NCBI GenBank assembly: GCA_039881045.1
Contig: JAYWVB010000079.1
Span: 1-64,000, forward strand
Length of the DNA stretch: 64,000 nt
Reading direction: 5' to 3'
Origin: Chaetomium olivaceum
Taxonomy: Eukaryota > Ascomycota > Sordariomycetes > Sordariales > Chaetomiaceae
Within the stretch, counting starts at the first letter, position 1; each line of letters opens with the position of its first letter. The translations under genes and the position numbers were made by a program. Below, one piece after another: positions 42,784 to 54,490 of this stretch. Below the pieces are notes generated by a model. It made no database searches and was not told where the DNA came from. It saw nothing but the letters and a program-made list of their open reading frames with translations.

Positions 42784-44017
42784 TCAACGATAAGAGGGCC
42801 GGCTGGCATATCCATCTCCTCCGCTACCGCCGCCGCTGTACCCCCGACCAGAGCCACCGTATCCTCCGCTAGAACCAGTGTATCCGCTACCAGAGTCACT
42901 GTACCCGCGAGTAGAGCCACTGTATCCGTAGCCGGAATCTTCGGCGAGGCGACGGTATCTGGGTTCGGGTCCCTCATCGGGCCCCCTAGGCGCCGGTGAA
43001 TCCACCCGCCCAGCTCTACGGGCCGCTAGCACGGTGCGCATCAAGCTGGTTTCGAGGCGTCCCGTCCGTCTCAGCTGGGTCTTTTTTACGGGCCGAGCTT
43101 GACGGGACGTCCGGATGGGAAAAGAGAACTCTGGGAGTAAAGTTAGCGAGAGAAGTTGCTTGGCCAAACTTGCGGTTTGGGGTGGCGGGAGCGGCGGCGA
43201 TAAAGGTACTTACGTCCGTTAAGAAACTCGTGTATGTACGCCAACGATACCTCCATTCCGGTGCTGTCTTCCCTTGTCCGGGAGAGAAAGAGGAACGCTT
43301 CGCCAGACTGTCGAGGCCCAAGCGGGTCGTCGGGGACAGACCACATCTCCAAGAAACCGCCGAGAAGCTCGCTCTCCCAGTACCGACCAGCCTCGCCGGT
43401 GTTGTTCCTGACTTCAAATGGCTGTGCGATGACTCCTGGGGGGCTGGCTCCACACCACCAGTAAGGAAGCCAGTTAAGAAGTGCACGATCTCGTGGGCGA
43501 CGCTGACAACCATCTGGAACTTGTAAAGATTGTAGCTGTCACCGGCAACATTTGGGGTCTGCTGGCGCACATAGAGCATATTGCTGATGATCGAGCTCTT
43601 GACCCAGAGATATCCTGCATCACTCCCAGCGTCGTAGTCGTTCATGTCGGTGCCCCAGCTACGTTTCGCGGCTGCCGCCTCGCCCTCAGTGGGTCCAATG
43701 ACAACGGTAGGGAAGTTCCTCCTCATGCGCCGGAGAAATCTGTCAATCCAGAACGGCATATTCTCCAGGCTGTCGCGATAGATGTGGGGCGGACGACGCC
43801 TGCTTGACCCTGGTGTGTTGTCGCGTGCTTGGATAATGGCCGTGGCAACCTCAGCCAAGCTTTGATTGCCCTCCTGAGTTTCAAGCAGAGCAAGCGCTAG
43901 GTCAATGATCGCCTCGACGATTCGATATCGGTTGGAACCTTGTAGCAGCAGTTCCTCATTGTTGCCCTCTTGGGAATAGACCTCGAGGTTCCCAACCGGG
44001 GAAGAAGAGGCAGACAT
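42784..44017 (-). CDS. HExxH putative metallopeptidase-like protein with Gly/Tyr/Ser-rich tail (frameshifted)
   Basis: ATG 44017. The core carries VVSVAHEIVHFLTGFLTGG, a zincin-type HExxH helix. The frame then shifts at a C6 run near 43445; one extra C gives GVIAQPFEVRNNTGEAGRYWESELLGG, which matches the style of a widespread uncharacterised fungal HExxH family. An intron at 43131-43213 (GTAAGT...CTCCCAG) leads to a basic segment and a low-complexity repeat tail (GYSGSTRGYSDSGSGYTG). No glutamate zinc ligand could be fixed with certainty (GEAGRYWE is a candidate). Protease activity is inferred from the motif only. Confidence 0.7.
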
Positions 44018-44685
44018 TTGGATGGGGGAAGTAAAGGTTGACAGGGAAAATCAGTCAAATAACGGAATGAATCCTTCGCAAAGATCAAGTGGGACGATGT
44101 GAGGTGAACGAAAGATGGAACTGACAGGTGGGTTTGAAGGCATGAAGACCAGCGGCGGTTCCTATCTTTTGCCCGCTTCTTATAGTTATGAGCCAGCTGT
44201 TGACTAACGCTGTGCCCGTAAGCCTCGCTGTCGCCAAATCCGCATCTCATCTCCGCCGATGGACGAACCACGACGTATGTGTGTCCATACCCGCGCGTTT
44301 AGGTCTTTGGAAACTCTAGTCCACAGTCTCCAGCCGCCGACCCGCTATACTGGCCGTTTTGCTCGCTTTTCTGCCCATGTCTCGTCTCACACTGGTAAGC
44401 TCCAGGCGTTGAGTGGCCAGGGTTGCTATGTTACCCCTGTTTTGCCGCGGCGCAAACCGAGCACAAGGGTCACTGTTTTGTTGACTTGCCATTAACACAG
44501 TGCAAAATAGTTAAACGTGGTGGATGGACTTGGCATCTTAGTATGGTACGAAATACCAAGCCAGTTATTCCGGACTCAGCGGCGAGGGGTCACAACGAGA
44601 TAATTAGGTGCCGAATGCTGTTCAATCGGGAGTGAACTTAACCACTGATGTTTAGATTATCATTACGTACGTAGTTTGATGATAT

Positions 44686-44729
<44 letters not shown>

Positions 44730-45281
44730 ACGCATTTTCGATTCCATCGCCAGACACGACCTTCAATTGGGATTGGGCTTTTCTGTTATTCTTTTCTTTC
44801 TTTCTCTCTTTTTTTGATCCCAACCCGGGCGAGTGGAAGTGTGGAAGAAGGAGGCTCACGCTTTCACAGCCTTGGTGAGTATCCGCGCTGCGTGGTTGTA
44901 TGAGGGTGTCCGTCCCCAGAGCTGCGAATCAATGCGCCTTGTTTAGCCGCCGGAGTCTTGCATGCGCACCAGCACAGCCTCTTCTCACGAGGTTTTGCAA
45001 CTGCCAACCGCGACAAACCGGTTTCGTGTAGCGCGCGCCCAGCCCCACACCCGCCGGGCGCCAGTTGCGGGCGGCTGTGGGGATCCACAGGCGATCGTCG
45101 AGAGCCACAAGTCGCAAACCGAACGGCGAGGATCATCGACAAGTTCTGAGCCAACTTGAACGGTTACACCTCCTATCTCGTCGTCTTGCCTTGAACTTTA
45201 ACGCATTCTCAACGCCAAAAGGACTGATTTGGTTGATACACGATTTTTATATTGTGTGTAATTTCTCCCCAGGTCCAAACC
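44018..45281. other. Intergenic
   Basis: Contains the (CAA)n microsatellite and no supported gene. It is the 5' region of the plus-strand gene at 45282. Confidence 0.5.
44686..44730. repeat. (CAA)n microsatellite, about 15 units
   Basis: An uninterrupted aacaacaac run on the plus strand. Confidence 0.95.
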
Positions 45282-46397
45282 ATGTCGGCGACGCCCGCAA
45301 CTCTTCCATCTGCAGAGCAGGCCGGCACAACGCCGGCACAGCTTTCGTTTGCGGACCTCGACGGAGAACATCGCGAGATACTTGAACGTGCCATAAGGAG
45401 GGTTCTCTCCACCGAACTCGCAGAGATTACATATGCCCAGATTATTGACGGACTGCCCACTGGCGATGTCGCGTATGAGTCCTACATCCCCATTTACGGC
45501 GCCCACCCAATCGACACCGCACACGACGAACTTTGCCCGGGCATGCTAGAAAAGGCGCGGAAGTTCCGTGCCGACTTTCAGCCCGATATTCTTACGTTTA
45601 ACTCCAAGGTACGAAAAAGTTGCTTGTGTCGTCAACGACGTGCGTCTGACTAAAGAATCTCCATATGATGATAGCTTGTCCACGAATACCGCAGCTGCGC
45701 TCCAGGTTCGAGAGGATTCAAGTCCCGCCTCGTTGAAATGGTCGCTGTTGCAGTGCACCAAATCGCCGCCATCCTGTTTGAGCTTGATACGAGCCTGCAC
45801 AAAGACGACGGGATCACCGAGTGGGCGCCGCCTAAGACCGATTCTCTGTATTGGCGTATCCACCCAAACGGACCCGCTCCTACCCTTTTTCATCACGAGT
45901 GGTACAAAGACTACGACCAGTACCCTCGGGGTATCGCCGATATGGTAGGCTACTGGGCCGAAGCGCGTATCCTAGGAGGTGTCGTTCTTTTTGACCGGCG
46001 CAGGCCTGATGCCGACCCCTGCGTCGAAACCGGAACGGACTTCAAGGTCGACCCCGATGCCATCTTCTTCCACTCCGATCGCGAACGCGTCACATATCGG
46101 ATCTACCAACTACTTCCGGAACAGCGAAAAGCTCTTCTCGATTTTCTCATCGCCGATCCCCCTCCACCCAGCCCCCTTCCAATTCTCGCCAGCGAGGAAA
46201 ACCGCATCCGCGTAGATCCGGAGGAACCGATCGCATCGACAGGCATTTATCGTGACATATGGGAGCGCAAAGAGCTTCCCCCGCACTCGGGTGATGCGAG
46301 GAGCCGAGATGTAATGGACAACCTGAACTATACTACCATGGATGACTTTTTCGAGGCGGGTCGCCGAGCACGTATGCGGCGCTGGAGGGATATATGA
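45282..46397 (+). CDS. Hypothetical fungal protein, two exons
   Basis: ATG 45282 (MSATPATLPSAEQ), preferred over an upstream in-frame ATG because of context. The intron 45609-45674 (GTACGA, TGACTAA-like branch, GATAG) keeps phase: ...LTFNSK then LVHEYRSCAPGSRGFKSRLVEM. Exon 2 encodes VAVHQIAAILFELDTSLHK, WRIHPNGPAPTLFHHEWYKDYDQYP and VGYWAEARILGGVVLFDRR. The total is about 349 aa, soluble, with no signal peptide. Coherent splicing supports a real gene. The family is not recognised. Confidence 0.75.
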
Positions 46398-47498
46398 AAA
46401 GGTCCATATGTGGGTGGGCAAATAAGAGCTTGAAAGTGTCTTTTCCTTATTTTGTTTGTTTTACCTAGGTACTTAGGTTGATGCTGGAGGCGAGGACGAG
46501 GAAATATGGACATGCTGGCCACACAGCCTAGGACTTTCTTTCTCCTTACGATTCGTCATGCCCGGAGAATTTCACAAGTGCACCAATCTCGCAGTGAATG
46601 TCTTCCCGCCCTAAAACGCCTCAGCCCCGAGCGCAAAAGTTATCAACTTGTTACCACCCTTTCTTACATCGGAGTGTGCAAGTGACCCGTTAAACGGCCG
46701 TCAAGAAAGGGCAAACGCGGTGGCGGCGTTTTACACCAAACGGAGCCGCTTTTCTTCCGCTTCCATGCCAGAATAGGCAGGCGGTGTATTACCGCTTCGA
46801 AATTTAGCCAGGCGGTCAAGACAAAGACCGCCAGGAGCAGGGTGAAAACACACATCTGCCCAGTCAAAGCCAAGCCTGCACTGACGTTGCAACTGAAACC
46901 TGCTCAACTTGCTCACCAGCGCCGCTCCGCTGGACGCCCTGCACGCGCTGCACGGGAGTGGGCCGAACGGGAGATGTCCGCCGCTCCCTTCCCGATCCGG
47001 AGCCCCGGTGCGGACAGCGGGGAGCATGTGTCCGGGGGGTCGGGGCCGCGGGATGCAGGCACACGAAGTTGACAGGCGAGGCAAGCTCACCGAGAACCGG
47101 GGACGACAGCGCGTATTCTGCACGCCAAGCTATGTTTTGGCCACCTGGTTAATGGCTGAGGGGTTCGGAGAGCGAGTTTGAGCAGGTAAATCACAAGGTT
47201 TAGTGCGGGATGTCGTGGGATGCTGACGTTCCTTCCGGCACTCCGTTGACGTCGACACTTCTGGGGCGGCAGGAGAGGCTGGGTCCAGACTCGCGGGGTG
47301 GGAGTCGGTACGGGGGCAGTAGATAAGGTAGTAGTTGTTTAAGGCTAGCCGAGAAGATCAGTCGTCTGCATTGCTAAGAGCCGTTGCAGTCGTCACAGTG
47401 CCGGGTCTCTATCGTAGGGCAACTCCCGCTAAAGATTGCACGGTTGTTGATGCCTCTTATCAGTGTTTCCTGATCTCTTGATATACACCTGCCTCGTC
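46398..47498. other. Intergenic, nothing recognised
   Basis: GC-rich frames at 46700-47150 are open on both strands but lack domain character. Confidence 0.5.
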
Positions 47499-49539
47499 AT
47501 GGACGGATCAAACAATGTGTTCCGCGGCACCAACTCGGTGGTAGACTTCTTCGATCCCGACAAGAACCCCCCACTACCGCTCGTCGAGATTCCCGACCGG
47601 CTGAACCCATACAGACAAGATGGTGTGCGCATATACGCCAAGATGCTCACGCATCTACCTGCCCAGAACGTCAAATCCTTACCCGGTACGTCTTGCAATG
47701 TGATGCTGTGTGCCGCAGTGCAGCGCAGAGTTGGAGAGAAGAGGGTGTTAACGAGCCCCACAGCATTGAAAATGCTCCGAGGATTGCCAGAGGCACAAGA
47801 TAAGGCGATCGTTGAAGCAAGTTCGGGCTCGACAGTGTTGTCGCTAGGTATCATTGCCCGGGTGCTTTGGGGACATGACAACGTCAACGCATATGTGACG
47901 AATAAGAAACACCCCGAATCTTTGAACCTGCTTCGCTTCTTTGGGATAACACCGTAAGAGCCCTTGACCTGGGTTGTTTTTGCCTGCCGAACAGGGGCTG
48001 AAACGAACAGATATTTGTATGGTGGGCTCGCGCAGCAAGAACCAACTGATAAAACGGGGATCATGTGCCGGCTGCGGCGGCTCGCGGCAAATCGAGATGA
48101 TACCACATACCCAGGACAGTATGACAACGAAAACGTGGGTTCCCGCCGCATGCTGCCAAGTCTGAAAGGTGCGGTTGCTGACACTTTACAGAACTGGAAG
48201 GCACACGAGCAATGGACAGGGCCACAGATCTTAAGACAACTCCCGGAAATCAACATACTGTGCACCACCGTGGGTACAGGAGGCTGTATCACGGGGACAG
48301 CCTCCTTTATCAAGTCACAGAAGCCGTCATGTCGGACACTAGGGTGAGTGCCTACAGCCATAGTCGCGGAGCTGCAAGACTAACAATTCCAATAGCGTGT
48401 TCAATGTCTTTGGCGACCCGACCCCTGGCCCAAGACACTTCCTGGGGTTCAACACATGCGGGTTTCCTTGGACACAAAACGTCGACACCTTTGTCGAAGT
48501 ACCGTCCACAGACTCGTTTCGCATGTCCATGAAATTGACGAGGGAAGGGTTGATTGCCGGCCCCTCGTCTGGGCAAGCATTGAAAGGCCTCCTCGACTAT
48601 CTCGGGGATCTCAAAAAAGCTGGCACATTGGCCGAGCTCGTTGACGTTACTACTGGCGAGATATCCTGCGTGTTTACATGCAGTGATCTTCCATATCAAT
48701 ACTTGCCGCAGTACTTTGAGAAACTGGACGCTGAAGAGTTTCCGGCGATTCAGAACAAGGTAAACGAAATTCATTTTTTTTTTAGTTTCAAAGCCCATAA
48801 GAATAAACTTGCTAACGTCCTGGACTCATAGATCCTCCTACAATGCGACCAAACACGCCACGACGAGCGCTGGATTCTCGAACCGGCCCAAGCCGCAGCA
48901 ATGCTCCGTCTCGACACACCAGGATCGCGGTCCCCCCACAAAAACGAAACCACCATCTCCTCCACCAGCCTCGAATCCTCCCTCCAAGCAGCTCACCCGC
49001 CAGCCACCACCAGCAGCCGTCCCCCAAGTGTTTGGTCAACCTTCCGATTCTGCCTCGCCGGCGTGCTGCGCCCAAGCCGCCACAGAAACAACACACCATC
49101 CTCACCACCAACAAACCGGCACACCCCCTTCACCCCCTGCTGCACCATCCACTCCGCCACCCCAGCACCCGCCGGCAGAGACACCACTACACCACTAATA
49201 CTCGACCTCCGCTCCACGGCCTCCTTCACAACCCACCACATCCCCCACACCCTTTCCACCCCCCTCCCTACCCTCACTCCCACCTTCGCAAACAACGACC
49301 TCTTCGGCGACCCTGACGCAATCCACCAAGTGTGGATGGACATCCAAGCACTTTTTGCGCGGGCCGATGTACAGGCGGTGTTGGACAGGGCCAAGAGGGA
49401 TGGAAGGAAGGTGGTGGTGGTTTGTTATGACGGGGATGCGGCGCGGCTGGGGACGTCGGTGTTGCGGGATCACGGGGTGGAGGCGTATAGTGTGGGCGGG
49501 GGGTGGAGGGGGTTGGTGGAGAGGGGGATGGTGGCGTGA
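47499..49539 (+). CDS. PLP-dependent cysteine synthase-like enzyme fused to a rhodanese domain
   Basis: ATG 47499 (MDGSNNVFRG). Six exons; introns 47686-47763, 47954-48010, 48135-48191, 48344-48395 and 48760-48831 all keep phase. The PALP part shows PLPLVEIPDRLNPYRQDGV, a candidate PLP lysine in QNVKSLPALK, phosphate loop EASSGSTVLSLG, GLAQQEPTD.., GQYDNENNWKAHEQWTGPQI and TVGTGGCITGTASF. After a Ser/Pro/Thr-rich linker comes rhodanese: LILDLRSTASFTTHHIP and active loop CYDGDAARLG. By family it acts on cysteine or O-acetylserine-type substrates, with sulfur transfer by the rhodanese cysteine. The linker frame is low complexity but unbroken. Confidence 0.85.
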
Positions 49540-50241
49540 GGGGGGATGGGGTCGATACTGAGAATGTGTGAAGGGAGATGGGGGATGGGAGATGGGCATG
49601 AGGCGCGGCGGGGAGGAGTATGTTCAGGGGGAGGTGGTGCTAGTGGCCTTGTAAGCCTTGTAGCCGTACACGTGCCGTACTAGGGGTGTTGTCAATATCT
49701 GCGTAGAGTACTAGTATCGGATGTGGGTCATCAACCGGATACGACTACACTTTGTTAAGTTTGATGGTGGATAGGAACTTAGACTAGAAATGAGGAATTC
49801 AAGTTTGAGATTCAGTCAAGATCATGTAGGTAATCGCCATCCGCGGGCTGAAATGAGTCTTCACTGGGTACCTTACGGGTATAACCCAGATCATGCTGTC
49901 CTTGGTGTCACGAGGAAACGATGGAGAATTTTCGTGCTCGATATTCGTGTGTTCTGGCCAATACTGGGTTAGAACCTGGAAACTACCAGATAGCTTGGGA
50001 CCGGCAACGAAATAAGCCGGAATGTGTAACTATTGTAAATTTGTACAGTAACATGTAATTCAGGGCGACCTTGAATTCTTAGAATCCAAATCGGCGAGAT
50101 CAAATTACATCATCGGCCTTCGGCCGGCCCCCAATCGGCAGCGGTTTCTTGGCGCCGCAGACCCGAACCAAAAGTTCGAAAGCGGAACCCTGGTCCTTCT
50201 CCGACAACCGCAGCCCGCGACATACCGAGTACACAACCACA
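49540..50241. other. Intergenic
   Basis: No supported gene. Confidence 0.5.
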
Positions 50242-51417
50242 ATGTCGTCCTCACCGGCCAAGGAAGATTTACACCCAGCCGTCAAGGGGCCGAGTGCCCT
50301 GCGATCTATCCTCGCTGGCGCAACAGCTGGCGCCGTGGAGATCGGTGAGCGTTCCTCTAAAAGTGCCCCTGCGCAATCGCTAACACAGTCACGCGACAGC
50401 AATCACATACCCCGCCGAATGTACGTTGACTGCCTCTCGAACACCAATTTCTCCCCCGGAACGGACATTCTGACATGCGCCGCAGTCGCCAAGACCCGGA
50501 CACAGCTCAACCGCAGGTTAGCCGCAGGCCAGAAGCTGCCGTGGCCGCCATTTGGCAAGCAGTGGTATGCGGGGTGCACAACCTTGATCATTGGCAACTC
50601 GGCCAAGGCGGGCATTCGTACGTGCTCTCGGGGGTGATATACACACGGGGGGATGATAGGGCAAACCAGACGGGGCTAATTGGAGGCGGCAGGATTCGTT
50701 GCGTTTGACCAATACAAGAAGATGCTCGCCGACGCCGACGGGAAGATGTCCGGCCCGCGGACGGTGTTGGCCGGTTTCGGCGCCGGCGTGACCGAGTCCC
50801 TCCTCGCCGTCACCCCGACCGAGAGCATCAAGACAACACTGTGCGCGCCCTCTTACTTACCTCTACCCCCCCCCTTTCCCCCATCCTTAACCCCACGCAA
50901 ACTAACCACCACCAGCATCGACGACCGCAAATCCGCCACCCCCCGCCTGCGCGGCTTCCTGCACGCCGTGCCCATCATCGCGCGCGAGCGCGGCATCCGC
51001 GGCTTCTTCCAGGGGTTCGTGCCCACCACCGCGCGGCAGGCCGCCAACAGCGCGACCCGCTTCGGGTCCTATACGGCCCTCAAGCAGCTCGCCGAGGGGT
51101 ACACGGCGCCCGGGGAGAAGCTGGGCGCGGTCGCAACCTTCGCGATGGGCGGCGTCGCGGGCCTGATTACGGTGTACGTGACGCAGCCGCTGGACACGAT
51201 CAAGACAAGGATGCAGAGCATTGAGGCGCGGGCGCTGTATGGGAATTCGTTTAGGTGTGCGGCGTTGATCTTTAAGCAGGAGGGGGTGTTGACGTTTTGG
51301 AGCGGGGCGCTGCCGCGGTTGGCGAGGCTGATTATGAGTGGCGGCATCGTGTTTACCATGTATGAGAAGAGTATGGAGATGTTTGATCAGTTGGATCCGG
51401 AGCGGAAGTATATCTGA
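50242..51417 (+). CDS. CTP1: Mitochondrial tricarboxylate/citrate carrier (SLC25 family)
   Basis: ATG 50242 (MSSSPAKEDLHP). Five exons: 50242-50344, 50400-50420 (only 21 nt), 50486-50617, 50693-50840 and 50916-51417, all in phase. Three carrier repeats are present: ALRSILAGATAGAVEIAITYPAEFAKTRTQ, GFGAGVTESLLAVTPTESIKTTLIDDRK, and FAMGGVAGLITVYVTQPLDTIKTRMQ. The PAEFAKT and PTESIKT forms are those of the citrate carrier Ctp1. It exchanges citrate for malate across the inner mitochondrial membrane, feeding cytosolic acetyl-CoA. It is intact with no frameshift. Confidence 0.93.
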
Positions 51418-51678
51418 GAGAAGGAGGAGAAGGGGGGGCCGGGGTGAGAATGAGTGGGGGAGGTGCCCACGACCGGACACTTGGTGGGCGTTTCGGACTC
51501 TTTGCATTTGAGCGGGCGGCGAGTGTATACCCCCGATTGGCTCGGTAGACAAAAGGCGGACGTGGTTTGGTGGAAAATGGGAGATGTTGAATACCGCCCG
51601 TGGTGCCCCGAACGCCAAACGCCTCGACCATGCGGTGTTTGTTAACATTGTATTGTACAAATCCAACTCGGCGGCTCG

Positions 51679-52151
51679 TCACCCCAGCCGTACAATGCCG
51701 CTTAACCTCTTACCCAACCGCTGTAGCCACGACCTGTTTGGTGCCTCCTCCAGTTCCTTGACTACGTCCTTGTAGTATGTTGGGTTGCTCTTGGGTTCGA
51801 AGATCTTGGCCGCGGGTCGGTACTATGCGAGTCAGCTCCCGCGGATCCGATGCAAATATCGAGATGCGCCAACCTTGTTCTTGTACCGGTCCTCCAACAG
51901 CGAGTACAACGCATTAGCCTGCTTGAGATCGGCCTGCTCCTGTGTCGTTCCCGCCTTCACGGGCGCTAACCTCCCCTTCTCGAGCCGCTTGGCGAGGACA
52001 TCCTGCAGTTGGCATTCGGGTCGGAGGGGGTCCTTTGGCCAGCGCGCCAGCACCCCCCGGAAATGGTTTGCTGCGGTCTGGAAGGTTCTGTTAGTCAATA
52101 CTGGCCCAAGTCAAAAGTGGTTAAACTGACACTTCTTGCTGCTCCCGACAT
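51679..52151 (-). CDS. Cbp6/UQCC2-like mitochondrial complex III assembly factor
   Basis: Proposed start ATG 52151 (MSGAAR). Exon 2 is 52087-51874 (FQTAANHFRGVLARWPKDPLRP..LQDVLAKRLEKG) and exon 3 is 51822-51679 (YRPAAKIFEPKSNPTYYKDVVKELE), joined by intron 51823-51873. Intron 1 (about 52088-52132, GTGTCA...CTAACAG) leaves a one-base phase mismatch with exon 1, so either the first exon is wrong or a base is missing. The size of about 140 aa and the RWPKDPLRP segment fit Cbp6-like factors that bind mitoribosomes and newly made cytochrome b. It is divergent from the Bsd2 gene. Confidence 0.65.
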
Positions 52152-52656
52152 GGTTGCGCCGAACTTGTTGAACCTTGCTGGACTCTCGTCAAAATCTCAA
52201 AGCTTCGATCGCGGCAATGTGTAATTGATAGTGGGTCATGCCTCGGGTTGGTCCAGATCTGCAGACGCTAGGTTTGATCCGGGAATATGTGGGCCTTGGC
52301 CTTTGAGGCCGCCCCTGTGTCTTGGCGCAACGCAACCTTGCGTGCCTTGGTCAGCCGCCACTCTCCCAGCGGTTCGTCACCTGTTCGTGACCCTGTTGGT
52401 CCCTTTTGTTGCTTCATCACCAACAACCCCCAGCTTCAACCCCTTAGAATCCCGACAGAGCCGCGCGCTCATTTCCTTTGCCGTTTTTACAAGAATCCTC
52501 GCGACATTTCTTATTTGTTCTCTCTTTTTATTTTCTTGTTAAACTACGCACTTCGCTCCGCCGCAACCTCGCCTCGCGGCACTTGATGCCCTGTTCCCCG
52601 ACTGATTGAGGGGCCAAAACTACCCTTCCGACCCTCGCCGATCTCACGCTTCCACC
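52152..52656. promoter_or_regulatory. Shared divergent promoter region (Cbp6-like / Bsd2)
   Basis: 505 bp between two divergent start codons, pyrimidine-rich toward the Bsd2 ATG. No specific site is called. Confidence 0.4.
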
Positions 52657-53786
52657 ATGTCGGGCCGGTACGAACGGGTACGAGTCTTTTCGGTGTCACG
52701 GCCTGTGGAGGAGGCCCGCGGTGGATTTGAATTAACAACATCGCAGGTGAACGCCCACGACGATGAAGCCGAAACACCAACCGACCCCTTGCCAAGGCCG
52801 ATGCAACCGGTTCCGAACTCGCCACCACCATCATTCCGCTCGCGGACATCCTCGAGAGAGCGATCCAATACAGTCAACCCCGATCTCGCCGATGCTTTCG
52901 ATGCCGACGGAGACGACAGCGAGGACGAGACGGACGACAGGCAGCGGTTAGTGCGCGGCAATTCTACGCCGTCCTTCAACGATGCGACACGTTCGGGTGC
53001 CACAACGCAACCCGCGGGGCAGCCGGCGCAAATAACACGACCGACGGGAGGAGCACCGACAACAACTAGGGTTTACGGCGGCGGCATTCAGTCGGATGGC
53101 GTGTTCTCGAATCTCTCGGCAAAACCCGAGACGGGTGACGCTGAGAAGGACGAATTGCCTCCGGTAAGTTAGTCCTAGGTCGCCGTTGTGGAATGATACT
53201 GACTTGTGTAGTCTTATGAACAAGCAGCCGCCGACCAAGCCCCCCCTTACTGGGAAACAACGATTCTCGCCCCCGGCCTTGGCGGTCCCGACGACGTTTT
53301 CATCGACGGTTTGCCCGTGGGCTCCTTTTTCGGCTTCCTCTGGAACGCCATGATATCGATGGCCTTCCAGTTTGTCGGCTTTCTCCTCACCTATCTGCTG
53401 CACTCAACCCACGCAGCCAAGAATGGTTCGCGCGCCGGCCTCGGCATCATCCTGATTCAGTATGGGTTTTACATGAAGAGTGCCCGGGGAGCGGCACTGG
53501 AGGGGGCATGCAGTCGTCCATGGACCAGGATGGGTACGCGAACCCGTCGAACCCAAACGCCCACAACTTCAGCGAGGACGACGTCAATGGTGGAGGAAGC
53601 GATGACATCTCTGGGACAGACTGGGCGGCGTATGTGTTGATGGTTGCGGGCTGGTTTATCCTGATCCGGGCAGTTAGTGACTACCTGAAGGTGCGGAGGC
53701 ATGAGCAGCTGATCCTGCAGAGCCCGGACCGGGGTTTGGGGATTCCGATCATTGCGACGGGCGAGAACCCCGAGAGAGTGGTATAG
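52657..53786 (+). CDS. BSD2: Bsd2/NDFIP-like metal-transporter trafficking protein (one frameshift)
   Basis: ATG 52657 (MSGRYERV). The N-terminal half is disordered and Ser/Thr/Asp-rich. Intron 53164-53211 (GTAAGT, actgac branch, TGTAG) precedes QAPPYWETTILAPG, a PPxY motif for Rsp5-type WW domains. Membrane spans follow: GSFFGFLWNAMISMAFQFVG, FLLTYLLHSTHAAKNGSRAG and GIILIQYGFYMK. The frame breaks at the G5 run near 53502-53506; one more G continues into GMQSSMDQDGYANPSNP and a last span (WAAYVLMVAGWFILIRAV). By family it recruits Rsp5 to send metal transporters to the vacuole. Confidence 0.88.
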
Positions 53787-54490
53787 TAGTTCTTTGGTTT
53801 GTCGGAATATTTCAAGCGTGACAGGTACGCGGCGGCGTTTGCGGGATACATCAGTGGGTCGGTTTCAAGGTCAAAGTCAAGGTCGTGTTCCTCTTACTTC
53901 AATCGCAACACAGCAGTCTGGTCATTCAATACCCTAATGTGATTATTAGCGTTTTGCATTCGAACCTGACCCTTCCAGCACTGCTTTCTGACAAGCAATT
54001 TGCCCTCATGACGGGTTTCCCTTCACATCCATCGCTTGCCCCTCACACTGGAGAGTAACCGTCTACTTGGGTCTGGATATGGCAAGAGGGGTTAGTGCGG
54101 GGGTTCACCTCCCTCCATCCGCCAGTTGCAGGGCTGATCTTGCCTTGCCATTACATCACCTTGAACATCAAACCCGTCATCACAAAGACGGCTTCTGGTG
54201 GTCGTTTTCATCAATCACCTTGCACGTGCTGCATGGTATGAAGTTCATGAGAGCAACTGGCCACCCGACCTTTCTAGCTTGTTGTCATCAATCACAATAA
54301 TTCTACAACCTGCATCCGTATCAACACTTCCCTGTAATCCACGAAACTGGCGAACCGCAAGTTGCTTGTGCCGCTAGTTTTAGGAACGTTGCCACTGTCG
54401 CGTCTCTGCAGCATCACAACCACTAGCCTCGTTCCAGCATCACCACTACACACGTGCTCACCACTCACTGCCCAGCACTCTGTCATCAAC
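53787..54490. other. Intergenic
   Basis: No supported gene; 3' flank of Bsd2 and promoter of the next gene. Confidence 0.5.

Noticed and set aside
44686..44730. (CAA)n run as a CRISPR-like or regulatory array
   Set aside because: It is a simple microsatellite without spacers, and CRISPR arrays are not expected in a fungal nuclear genome.
46842..47181. GC-rich open frames as a small gene
   Set aside because: Several overlapping frames on both strands are equally open, which is typical of high-GC non-coding DNA.
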